64,000 nt of DNA, from contig VYZI01000018.1 in NCBI GenBank assembly GCA_013397695.1, positions 2,178,481-2,242,480 of the forward strand, in the 5' to 3' direction. Below are positions 39,901-48,999 of the stretch, piece by piece; the stretch's first letter is position 1; each line of letters opens with the position of its first letter. Origin of the DNA: Centropus unirufus. Its lineage: Eukaryota > Chordata > Aves > Cuculiformes > Centropidae. Under the pieces are notes generated by a model. The model was not told where the DNA came from and did no database searches. It saw only the letters and a list, made by a program, of their open reading frames with translations. The position numbers and the translations under genes were made by a program.

Positions 39901-41895
39901 GTGACTGCACTGAAACAAGCAGCAGGGCAGCAAGGGAGGTGTCAGCCCAGGGAAAATGTACATGGAGCCATTGGAAGTGCATGCATGAAAGACAAAATCT
40001 AAAAATCCAAGTCTTCAGCAGAACAATAGACAGCATTGCAGTTGATGGTGATAAAAGTATTTACCAGAGAGAAAAGCAGCATGTGCATCTTCAGGTTGGA
40101 CAGGGATGCACAGACCAAGGCAGTACACGAATCTATCCACAGTAACAGAAAAGCCAAAGGAAGAGGATAAAAGTCTATTACTGGTTAAAAGTATGTCAAT
40201 TCTATGGCTTCCTCAGGAGCACCTCCTCACTGAAGCAGAAAAAGACAAAAATAGTCTAAGAAAAATCTCAGGATATTTTCCGTCGCATAGTGACAAATTG
40301 CACCTTTTCCACTTTGTCACTTATTACATATATCTCCAGTACGGAAAGACTCGGTGGTATATATTTATCTTTATCCATTTACCCTAAGATGAAAGTCAGT
40401 GGAAACGTACATCTAGCTTTTCACATAAGGTGGTTGGTGCTACATATTCTCAGCACCTGTTGCCAGTAAAAAGGAGAAATTTATCTAAGATTTGAAAAGT
40501 GTTTCCTCCTGTCATTAATACAATTACTGAGAAGCACATGGGAAGGCTAATTAGGCATGGAGGGATCTGTGAGAAGGACCGAAGATATCCTATGCTGCCT
40601 GAAAATGGAAAGTGATGCTGAGAGAAACTTAAGATTCATCATATGCGCCAAAATCAAATTAAACCAAGCAAAAGCCCAGAAAGCAACTACTCCTCAAAAG
40701 CAAAGCAGGTATTGGCTTATATAGGCTGGGGAAAAAAAAAAAAAAAGTTAAATATCCTATGCTATTTTTCTGTCTTCTCTGGGCTAGTCCGAAGAGAAGC
40801 TATTAAAAATGAGCATTTGTGTCAAAAGCACTGAATTAGTTGTGATGCAGCTGACATAACTGAAACTGGCAGTTACATTATTTAAAATAGTTTGCAGTTA
40901 AGCATAGACTTAGACATAATCTCACCGATGGAACAGTTCCCGCTGTGATACTTTAATAGGAAATGGTGCCAGATTAATAAAGAGCTCATTGAAAAGCACC
41001 CAGAGTCAGAGCTGGATCAGTATTTAGAACAACCAAGTTCCAAGGCAGCACCAGTCACCTGAGGACATATTTTTCGTACAGAAAACTGAAATCAAGAGTA
41101 GCTACATTATTAGACACTGGGGCCTTATGGAAAGGGAGGGTGAGATAGCAAAGCAAACTCCTCATTTAAACTTGATTTTCTCAAATCCATCTCCTTCCAG
41201 AATAAGGATGAGAGGTGGTACTGAACTTCACGCGGATTTTAAGCTTCCGGGCAATTGTAGGCGTGTATCCTGCAGGTGTGTAATCCCGTCATTCTCTTCC
41301 TTACATCCTCTCCATACCCTCTGCAGAGCATCAGCGTCTGCTTGTTGCTATCCCTGACCCGATCCATTCTGTCAGCTCATATTCCAGCACTGCTTTTTGA
41401 TATGCATGAATGACAAAGGCTTTCTCTTATATTAGGTAAATATGCTCAGCCACGCATTTAATGCAAACCTGTAGCGTGAACTCCCTCAGGACGCTTCCAG
41501 GTATTGCGTTTAAGCAACATTGTGTATTTGGAATATAAAACTTGTTACTTATTCAGTGTTTGATTTAAATACAGCAGGTCTGGGGGTTTTCCTCAAGTAT
41601 GATTTCAGTGGGGCTTTTGAATCTTTACAGAAATAAGCAGCAAATCGGGGGGGTGAGCATGTAGCGTGATTTTTTTTAGATCATGAGTGATTTCATTCTT
41701 GGAAATATCCAGCTGTAAACATCTTTGTTGGGCAAAATACACAAATCCCTAAATAGATAAAGGAAAATAATTTTGATATCAAAAGGCACAAACTTTCACA
41801 ACCTCTACCAGAAAACATCGGAACTGTTAGCTGAATGTAAATAACTGCAAGAAGCACAGAACACAATCCTTTGAGTGCCATAATCCCGAGGCTCT
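36901..41895. other. Non-coding stretch, no gene recognised
   Basis: Mostly AT-rich single-copy DNA with a modest GC-rich pocket at about 38,850-39,050 that includes some CpGs. Open frames of 129 codons (39,395-39,784, +) and about 95 codons (39,858-40,387, +) have no recognisable domain. A pocket with retained CpGs at about 41,220-41,345 could be conserved. No mobile element is recognised. Confidence 0.5.
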
Positions 41896-42004
41896 CCACC
41901 TGCCGCACCTCAGAGCAGCAGAAGGCAGGTCCTTGCAGAGGATGAGCCCTTGTGCAGAGCTCGGTGAGCCAGGAGCGAGACCTAAACGCCTGCTGCTCCT
42001 GCGG
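41896..42004 (-). repeat. Left arm of inverted repeat flanking the CpG island
   Basis: Read on the minus strand, this arm is closely similar to 43,331-43,428 read on the + strand. Over the 75-bp core I count 9 mismatches without a gap (66 of 75 identical). Shared words include CTCATCCTCTGCAAGG and CTCTGAGGTGCGGCAGGTGG. Similarity continues more weakly inward for about 25-30 bp (GGAGCAGCAGG against GGACCAGCAGG) and fades on the outer side. The arm is not part of a repeat family that I know. Confidence 0.85.
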
Positions 42005-42179
42005 GCTCGCCATGGGAAGCTGCCCTTAGGAAGGCACCAGTTCATTTTCCTGCTCTGGGACCCTGCTCTTCCAGGCACTGAGGGGCGATCCCTGATGGCT
42101 CTCGTCCCAGTCCGCCCTGGGCATCCCCTCCTGCCGCCCCGATGGGGACGCTCCACAAGGTGCCTGAGGGCTGTGAGAG
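42005..42179. other. Shoulder of the CpG island
   Basis: GC-rich sequence between the left arm and the CpG-dense core, with moderate CpG content (GGGGCGATCC, CCGCCCCGATGGGGACGC). No gene feature beyond open frames caused by composition. Confidence 0.5.
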
Positions 42180-42482
42180 GGGGATGAGCCTGGGCCCTGC
42201 TCCCACGAGCGCACGCTGCCCGCTATCGGCGGGATCCCATGTGGTAACAAAGAAGAAGAGGGGGGCACTCCTGGCATCACACGCGGTGACGCCGGGCGGG
42301 GGGGGGGCACGACGTCCCCCGACGTCACAGGCGGTGGCAGCAGGCGGGGGCGGGGCCGAGGTGGCTCGCGGCCGCAGGGGCGCGCGGCGCCGCCGGGTGT
42401 CGCTGCTGCCGGGCGGCGGCGATGGCGGGGGAGGGGACGAGGCCGCACGGCGCGCGGTTTCGCGGCCGTTGGCCGCCGCCAT
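42042..42482 (-). CDS. Possible first-exon reading frame in the CpG island (doubtful)
   Basis: On the minus strand the YY1 site contains an ATG (42,482-42,480, context CAAGATGGCGG) that opens a frame of 146 codons to a stop at 42,042. The start MAAANGRETARR is followed by Pro/Ser/Arg/Ala-rich low-complexity sequence, with a repeated PPPP..ATACD / GVTACD motif that reflects a duplication in the DNA. The same frame is open further upstream to 43,040, which shows how rarely stops occur here. YY1 sites overlapping the start codon are known from many CpG-island genes, which is the only support. No domain is seen, and there is no good minus-strand splice donor, so this could well be non-coding. Confidence 0.15.
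   Translation of the reverse strand: MAAANGRETARRAASSPPPPSPPPGSSDTRRRRAPLRPRATSAPPPPAATACDVGGRRAPPPPGVTACDARSAPLFFFVTTWDPADSGQRALVGAGPRLIPLSQPSGTLWSVPIGAAGGDAQGGLGREPSGIAPQCLEEQGPRAGK
42275..42350. repeat. Imperfect tandem repeat in the CpG island, period 48 bp
   Basis: The 28-bp segments at 42,275-42,302 and 42,323-42,350 match at 22 of 28 positions by hand count. Both carry TCACA followed by GCGGTG and a G-rich tail. Two GACGTC words lie 10 bp apart between and at the start of copy two (42,311-42,316 and 42,321-42,326). Confidence 0.6.
42320..42327. promoter_or_regulatory. CRE/ATF-like site
   Basis: CGACGTCA differs from the palindromic CRE (TGACGTCA) at one position. A second ATF-like word, GTGACG, lies at 42,286-42,291. 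Position inside a CpG island supports a promoter role. Confidence 0.4.
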
Positions 42483-42486
42483 CTTG
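42475..42486 (-). promoter_or_regulatory. YY1 site overlapping an ATG
   Basis: GCCGCCATCTTG on the + strand is a full match to the YY1 consensus (CAAGATGGCGGC on the minus strand). In CpG-island genes such sites often sit just downstream of the transcription start and may overlap the start codon, with the AAGATGGCGGC form usually pointing along transcription. That would favour a minus-strand transcript here. Confidence 0.55.
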
Positions 42487-42770
42487 TGCGGCCTCGTCCC
42501 GTCCCGCGAGGGGCGGCGGGGGCGGCGCCCGGCGAGGGGGGGGCTGCTCGCTCCCTCCCTCCTGGCAGGGCGAGGTGGGGCTGCAGGAGGAGCTGGGTTA
42601 ATTTGCTGGCAAATTGGATTTGGGGGCAAAGAGAAAATCAAATCGGGGACAGAAAAGTGATAAGGACGCGAGCGAGGGCTTTCCCAGAAGGAGCGGATGA
42701 GGGCGGGTTCCGCTGCTGCAGGGGCGGTGGCAGGAGGAAGGGGTAGGGGCGCCCCGCAGGTTTCTCTCCT

Positions 42771-43330
42771 GCCTAAACCTGGAGCCAAAGGTGGGGAAAT
42801 GCACTCCCTTTCCTGGTCGCTTTGTGGGAAGCCCTGCTGAGAGGCGCTTTTCCTCACATAACTTCGCCCTTCCTCCCCTGAATTCCTGCACTTGGTCCCT
42901 GGGGTGGGTTCGGGCCGTGCGGTGCCTGAGCACATCGGACGGCATTGCCTGGTCCCGTGTGGTTTCCCATTCCCCAAGTGTCCAGGTGAAATTCCCCTGG
43001 CAATAACCCTCCACTTGAAGGGGACCAGGACAGTGCCCACAGCAAGGCGGGAGTCGGTTCATCGCAGCATCCTGTGTCACTCCTGGGAATCCCTTGGCAC
43101 AGGTATTGCTGGGTTACAGTGAAAGGGCCAGCTCTGGGTAGAGGCTCTGTGTAGCAGCAGGTAGTGTTTAGATGGATCCCTACAGCACTCCCGGTTGCCA
43201 CCGTTCACGTGAGCAGCGGTACTCTGAACGCTTAATCAAAAACAGTAAAGAAAAATGGAAATTGGGAGATGGGAAGCTTGTAGGAGAAATTAATTGTCAT
43301 AACAACTGTGTGCAAAAAACCGTTGGCAAA
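42771..43330. other. Right shoulder of the CpG island
   Basis: GC content falls gradually to about 43,140, with scattered CpGs (AGGCGCTTTTCC, TTCGGGCCGTGCGG, ATCGGACGG). Possible weak + splice donors are seen at ACAG|GTATTG (near 43,099) and GCAG|GTAGTG (near 43,159). A 101-codon + frame (43,172-43,477) runs into the right repeat arm. I recognise no product. Confidence 0.45.
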
Positions 43331-43428
43331 GAGGACCAGCAGGTTTGCTCGTGGGTCACCAAGCTCTGCAGAAGGTCTCATCCTCTGCAAGGGCCTGAAG
43401 TCTGCTACTCTGAGGTGCGGCAGGTGGT
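43331..43428 (+). repeat. Right arm of inverted repeat flanking the CpG island
   Basis: Inverted copy of 41,896-42,004; the 75-bp core lies at about 43,353-43,427. Both arms happen to be open in the same frame (LCRRSHPLQGPEVCYSEVRQ here). The core differences change many residues, so there is no sign of coding constraint. A good donor-like word, CAA|GTAAAG, lies just beyond the arm near 43,453. Confidence 0.85.
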
Positions 43429-43715
43429 GCAAGACGCTGAATGCCTCAGGCAAGTAAAGGGGCAAGTTTTATTCTGACATAAATTGTTGGTTTAAAAAAG
43501 TAGATTGAGTGCCAACCAGTACAGAACCAAGCTTTTTAACTGTTACAGGAAAACTGCTCAACCTGAATGAGAGTATCTCAATTAAACGTCCCTTTCTGAA
43601 TTATTCAAAATGACAGAATGGCTACACCAAAATCACATAGTTCAGCTCAAGCAGCATTTTTAGAAGCAGGCTCTCACCTTTGCCGTTTGGGATGTTCTCT
43701 CTGGGGATGCTGCCA

Positions 43716-43729
43716 CCATTAGAGGGCAG
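43716..43729 (+). promoter_or_regulatory. CTCF-like motif near the CpG island
   Basis: CCATTAGAGGGCAG is a close match to the CTCF core (CCASYAGRKGGCRS), preceded by CCA. It lies about 1 kb right of the CpG island edge and has the same orientation as the other CTCF-like sites I noted. Confidence 0.4.
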
Positions 43730-45946
43730 GAATGGGAGAGGTTCTTGGGTTTATGCCCTTCCTTCCAAAACTGAGGTGGACAGGAGCAGAATGCAGCCCC
43801 TCATTCATGCCCTGGAAGGTCTTCACGTAGCCACAGCTGTCACCAGCTGGACACTACAGGACTGTGGTCTGTGATGCCTTAGCAAGTTGTAGGAGGAACG
43901 AGTAGTGGTTTGTTACTACAATATAAACAAGAACATATTCCACTGATCTCCTTTCCTCCTGAGTCTGTGAACTTTCCAAAACAGCTGTGTCCCTTCACCT
44001 GTGTTTACAGGGAGAGATGTCCCTAATAAAATGAGACATTTGAAGAGCACTGTGAATCCCTTTGGACTGGGGGGATTTTTAGAACTCTTCTCGTCACAGC
44101 AAACTGCTGTGTAAATTAAGCTTTAAAATTTTGCAGTTCAAATAATGAGTCTACATTCATTAATACCAGCAGCAATGTTGCAAGAAGCATTGGCAGTCTA
44201 TAAGAAGACATCTTCCAGTAGCAGCAGGGATGGATCAGTAGCCAGTTGCACCCACACTGAGTAGTGGTCTGCCCTGGCACAAATGGCTAACAAGTGTGTA
44301 CAAACATTTCTAGACAGGCTTAAATCATCCCTCGTGGGTTTATACATACACTTCTTATGGTCATTGAAGTATGAAATTTACCAGTTCCAGGTAAAATTTA
44401 GCAAGAATGTCTGTGAGATAAAAACGTCTTTATAAAACAAACAAACCTCTGTTAAGCCAGAGTTGGTGGCTGCCAGCCTGCTAACCTTTGGTGACAGATG
44501 TTGGCAGCTAGACTGTCACTCCTGCTTAACACAAATCAGAAAACGCAGATAGCTATAACAGGGAAAACATCAAATGAGTACCAGAACAAATTCATTAATA
44601 CAAGTTTTTTCTCTTTAGTTTTTATATTGTGGCTAATCCACCACTTCTAACATCTTCACTATTTTAATTTTTTTTAAGGAATGAGCAATCCCATGTTTTA
44701 TGGACATTCTAAATCCTGCTATAGGAAAGGTGTCAGGGTCCCAAAACCTACTGTGTGCCATTCGTGTCATGGCCAGGCATCAATAAAGACATAAAGAACA
44801 AAAGAGCATCTTGCAACTACTACAAAATTGGAGGTACTGAAGCCAGTCCCCACCTCCAGGAATGTATAAATGTTTACTAGATAAATCAAATTTGAGTTCA
44901 TCAGAGAGCTGCTCTCTTACTTATGAGTGTTAATTACAAGCAAATTTATGAATTTATCCATAGAATAAATAAAATACAAACAGCAGGAATGTGAATACTA
45001 ATTAGTGTCCATCCCGAATTATAAAAAAATAAACCAATCAAACCTGTGTCAGGGATGCTATTTTTTGCTAACCTAGCCAGTAAGATCAGAGTTGCAAACT
45101 TTTTTTATATGGGTGCCCATCAGATGATCCCACTTACCGGTCCTTTTGGACTGCTGAACTGAATTTGAGCAGGCAAGTGAGATTTCTCTACTTGTCAACG
45201 AGCAATTGTCCTCAGCACAGTTGTTCTAAATAAAATCACAGATGTTGAAGTCTTCCTCTGTTTTGCTGCTGATAGCAGAACACAGCTTGCTGCAGCTGAT
45301 ATTCTGGTGCTTTCAAGCTGGTTTTGAGTGCCATATAAAAATAAGTTGTTTGTTTAACCCCAAGTAAGAACAGAAGAAGGAAGTCTTTTGCACAAATGGT
45401 GAAGATCCTCAATCCATTCCCTTTAATGTACCAGAAAGGAGCAATAAAAGTCCCAGTTCTGCAGAGAAGGGATTCCTTTGATGTAGAGAATGTGGAATAA
45501 ACTTTGGAGAGGTCTTCCAAATTCCAGTGCACAGGAGCAGGAGCATGGGTTCTAGGTGGAGGTGGTGTGGAGTTCAGGCAGTGTCCTGGCCCCTAGAATG
45601 ACTGCTTGGGGGGCTTGTGCAATTAGGCAGCTCTCTGCATGAGTACAGTAACTTTGCAGACTTAGCAGAGGCTTCAGAATTACTTTAGCTCTGGATAGCA
45701 GGTCCCTATGATAGGAAGGATTTGTTTTATGTGTAACAATCAGAAATATCGGTTTAATGCTATAGAGAATGCTATGTAAAAAACCCATTTATGTCCCTGC
45801 GTCAGAGCAGTGGCCTTATTCCCAGAATCTGTAAGACAGCAGAATAAATAGCACAAAGCACCAAACCCTTTTTAAAGATTATACAAAATATGCTGGTTTG
45901 TGCAGTGCAAGGAAGGACAGGAGGAAAAAATACCTCCATCAAGCTG

Positions 45947-45996
45947 TGCTTCCTGGTATCTTTAGCGTATATTCAATTGCTTCCTGGTATATTTAG
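45947..45996. repeat. Short direct repeat, period 31 bp
   Basis: TGCTTCCTGGTATCTTTAG at 45,947-45,965 recurs with one change at 45,978-45,996. Confidence 0.9.
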
Positions 45997-46385
45997 AAAC
46001 TACTGTGACAGAAAAATATGGTTTGTAGTTAAGGTCTCTTATTAACACTTTGTCTGACTGCAGAATAAGTAAATATGCAAGATTATGCAATGAATAAATG
46101 AATATTTAACAAATCTGAATGAAGATAAATTGAAGAAATCCTATCATAAAGACAAACAAATGGATCTTTATACTTTATAACATGGGCAATAGCTCCACAT
46201 TGCAGATGACAAGGTATGCTTTATGTAATAGGGTGAATATGTATTGCTAATTATCTGGAATACAGTTGAATTGAGAAAATACATTTTAAAATTTCCATAA
46301 TGGAGGAAGGCAGCATGTCTGAGGTTACTCATACTTTAGATTATTATTACTGAAGACATTTTTTACATCATTAGTTTTTAATAGA

Positions 46386-46412
46386 AAAGTGGAAGCTGTT
46401 TGCTTCCACTTT
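46386..46412. repeat. Perfect 11-bp hairpin
   Basis: AAAGTGGAAGC (46,386-46,396) and GCTTCCACTTT (46,402-46,412) are exact reverse complements around a 5-nt loop (TGTTT). Pairing does not clearly extend outward, so it is short for a microRNA precursor. Confidence 0.9.
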
Positions 46413-46830
46413 ACAATTTACTCTGGCTTGGAGAGTAAAGATACAGCACATGGTTGCATGAAATGAAGGTTCCGTTAGAACTAAGCAGGTATTTTAGTGA
46501 ATTTTCACATATATCTAGTAGAAAAACAGTTTGCTGCGCTTTTCGTTGAGCAGCCCAGCCGTTTCAGTCTTTCTCCATGTAGAAAACCCCATCAAAGTCA
46601 ACATAGTATTTATTTTAATGTACCTATTTGAGCACAGGCTTTTTTTTCTACACTGCTATTTACCGAGAGAAGATAAATATTACTGGAACTTAGAAACAGA
46701 ACTGTAATTGAGTGCATTTCTTCCCCTCTCCTTTACATCCCTGTATAGCTTTGTACATTTTTTTTTTCCAAAAGAGAGGAGTGTGTGGTGCTGCAGACGT
46801 AGTTGCATAAAATTGCTGTATATAGTTTGT

Positions 46831-46842
46831 CCACTAGGTGGT
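46831..46842 (+). promoter_or_regulatory. CTCF-like motif
   Basis: CCACTAGGTGGT matches the CTCF core CCASYAGRKGGC except for the last base. Same orientation as the site at 43,716. Confidence 0.35.
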
Positions 46843-47136
46843 CCTTAAAGACATATTTAGGAACATTGGTGCCGGTTTTGAGTCTATGGCTAAAGTGGTT
46901 GTAAACATTTTGCTCCTTTTTCCCATATTCAATATGCATTCATGAAAGATAAATGATCTGAAGGGTGTCTCATATAATACTCTACTGTGTATGTAAGCCC
47001 TCAGAATTCTTAAAAAGCAAGTCATTCAAGTGATTTCATGCAGGTTTACTCGCAGAAGATAGTCCTTGGTATGTGAAGAAAACCTAATTTGCAGCTCACA
47101 TACCACATTTGTACCCCTGGGATGCTAACCACTTGG

Positions 47137-47183
47137 AAATAATGCATCATAGTGAAAATAATGCATCATTGGCATCATAGTGA
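47137..47183. repeat. Small tandem cluster of GCATCAT words
   Basis: AAATAATGCATCAT occurs at 47,137-47,150 and 47,156-47,169, and GCATCATAGTGA at 47,144-47,155 and 47,172-47,183, giving an overlapping local duplication. Confidence 0.8.
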
Positions 47184-48999
47184 TGTTGTCAAAGGGGGAA
47201 AAAAAGTCATAGTCCAAAATAGCACTGGCATAGGTGTAAACAACAATATAGCACACTGACAGGAAAATATTTGGATTCTGAACACAAGGCTCATTTTATT
47301 TTAAGAAAGCTTGAGATTAAATCTGTGAATCTGCCACATGCGTAAATCTTCCTATAGAAGGTGGAACACCATCAAAATTCGGCTAGTGTAGAGCCATTGT
47401 GTGAGGTGTTTGCAGCAAGTGACTCCTCTAGAGAACTAGATCACACAGAGCCACTTATTCTTCAGTTTGTTATTCCCAAACTGGAGAGAAGCATCATCAC
47501 TACAGGTGGAGCTGAAGAAAACTTCTTTCCATTAATGTTGTGGAACAGAGGACATTCTAACAATATCCACTATAAAAAAAACCTGAGATGTTTCAACAGC
47601 AATAAAAAGATTTCTCACACTTTTGAGTTTTTAGGATGACAAAATTCAAATAAAAACTATACCAATTTACACCCACTGAGCGGGCAATGATTATGAAAAT
47701 AGGCAAAAATATTGATGTCTCACATATGCCAAATAATTTTAGCATTAAAACTTTCTCCTCATACAGTAGACATATTTTGCAAGAATTTAGAAACTAAGTG
47801 TAAAAAATGAAACTTTTCAAACATTTCAAAGGTTTATAGTCTATGATAAAAAGGGAAACTATGAGTCCATGAAATAGATCTGCAGCCATTATGGGCCTTT
47901 TTTTACTATGTTGCTGTAGTTTTTAGTGTGATAATGGTAAATTTCTAAATACATGGTACTACTTTCTGTATTCATTTTTTACTTAGCTCTCATTTAAAGT
48001 GTTTAAAGTATGATTCTATTAGTCTCCATTGATTCATAGAAAACGTAGTATGAACTGTGTCTCTTTAGTCATTGAAGGAAAAATAAGTTATAGAATGAAA
48101 TTAAGTTTAGAAAGTAGCTTGCTTCATCTTAGAGCAGTTCTGCTGCAAATTGTAACAAGAATGGCAATTCTAAAATCTGTATTGCTTGTAATATAATGAA
48201 AAAATTATATCACAAAAAATGTTAGAAATACAGGAGACAGGATTCCTCTATTTTCTTATGATCAGGGCTTCTTCCTATAATAGTGAATTTACTTAGTGAT
48301 TAGAAGAAGGAAGTTACCACGATAACAGAGAAGGGGATACATGTTTCATAGAGTAAGAGTAGGGGAAGAACGGGTATTTCGTTCTTGTTGCTTCTGTTGT
48401 CAACTGAGATAAGCAGTTCAATCCAGTTACGATATTTCCCAAATGCTTCACAAACTCAAAGACAGAAAACACTACTTGCTCTTGACATTTTGATAGTCCA
48501 AACCAGCTGTTTGATAGGCCATAGGAATTTAATACAAATCCTTTGGAGACCAGCATGCTATGTGATCCTGTGGGCTAAGTTGAGGTTGGAAGAATTATTT
48601 AAATTGGCATGGAGTCAAGACTAAGATGTTAAGAAGATAAGATATCATTAGAGAAGGTATTAATTTTCACAATTTGTTGTTTATGAAAAAATAAAGGAAA
48701 ACATGTAAGTGCTGGTGGAAAAAGGCGGAAAAGTGAGTCCAACAAAATCAGTTTCAAGTTTTTGTATTCTGGTATTCAAAGCACAAGTGTCATAGCAAAG
48801 AGGAAAAAAAGACAAAAGCCACATGAAAAATAAAGAAAAATGCTTTGCCTTGTTTTTCCCTACAACCGTGGCAATATTTCCCATTTGTTCAAATCTTTGT
48901 GTAGCACAAATAAATATGGCCTTTAATACAATGGTCTTTTCACATTTAGCTTCTGAACAGGGAATCCTACTCCTACTCTAGCTTCTAATTTCCTCTTCC

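Larger units (their letters stand above)
42180..42770. promoter_or_regulatory. CpG island, probable promoter
   Basis: This is the strongest CpG island of the window. Between 42,421 and 42,540 alone I count more than 20 CpGs. It contains a G10 run (42,298-42,307), CRE-like words (CGACGTCA at 42,320-42,327), SP1-type GGGGCGGGGC near 42,348-42,357, an E2F-like TTTCGCGG (42,459-42,466) and a YY1 site (42,475-42,486). No TATA box is evident. These features fit a housekeeping or developmental CpG promoter. The strand of the transcript cannot be decided: both strands have an ATG in fair context and neither has an obvious strong splice donor close by. Confidence 0.75.
43429..48999. other. Non-coding stretch, no gene recognised
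   Basis: AT-rich DNA right of the CpG island. CTCF-like motifs at 43,716 and 46,831, a hairpin at 46,386 and two small direct repeats are listed separately. No coding exon or mobile element is recognised. Confidence 0.5.

Noticed and set aside
42042..43040. 332-codon minus-strand open frame, the longest in the window
   Set aside because: It lies over the CpG island and its shoulder, where stop codons are rare. The product is low-complexity Pro/Ala/Arg-rich with no domain, and overlapping long frames exist in other registers on both strands. Only the part from the YY1-linked ATG is kept, as a doubtful entry.
46386..46412. microRNA precursor
   Set aside because: The stem is only 11 bp and flanking sequence does not extend the pairing; I match no known microRNA.
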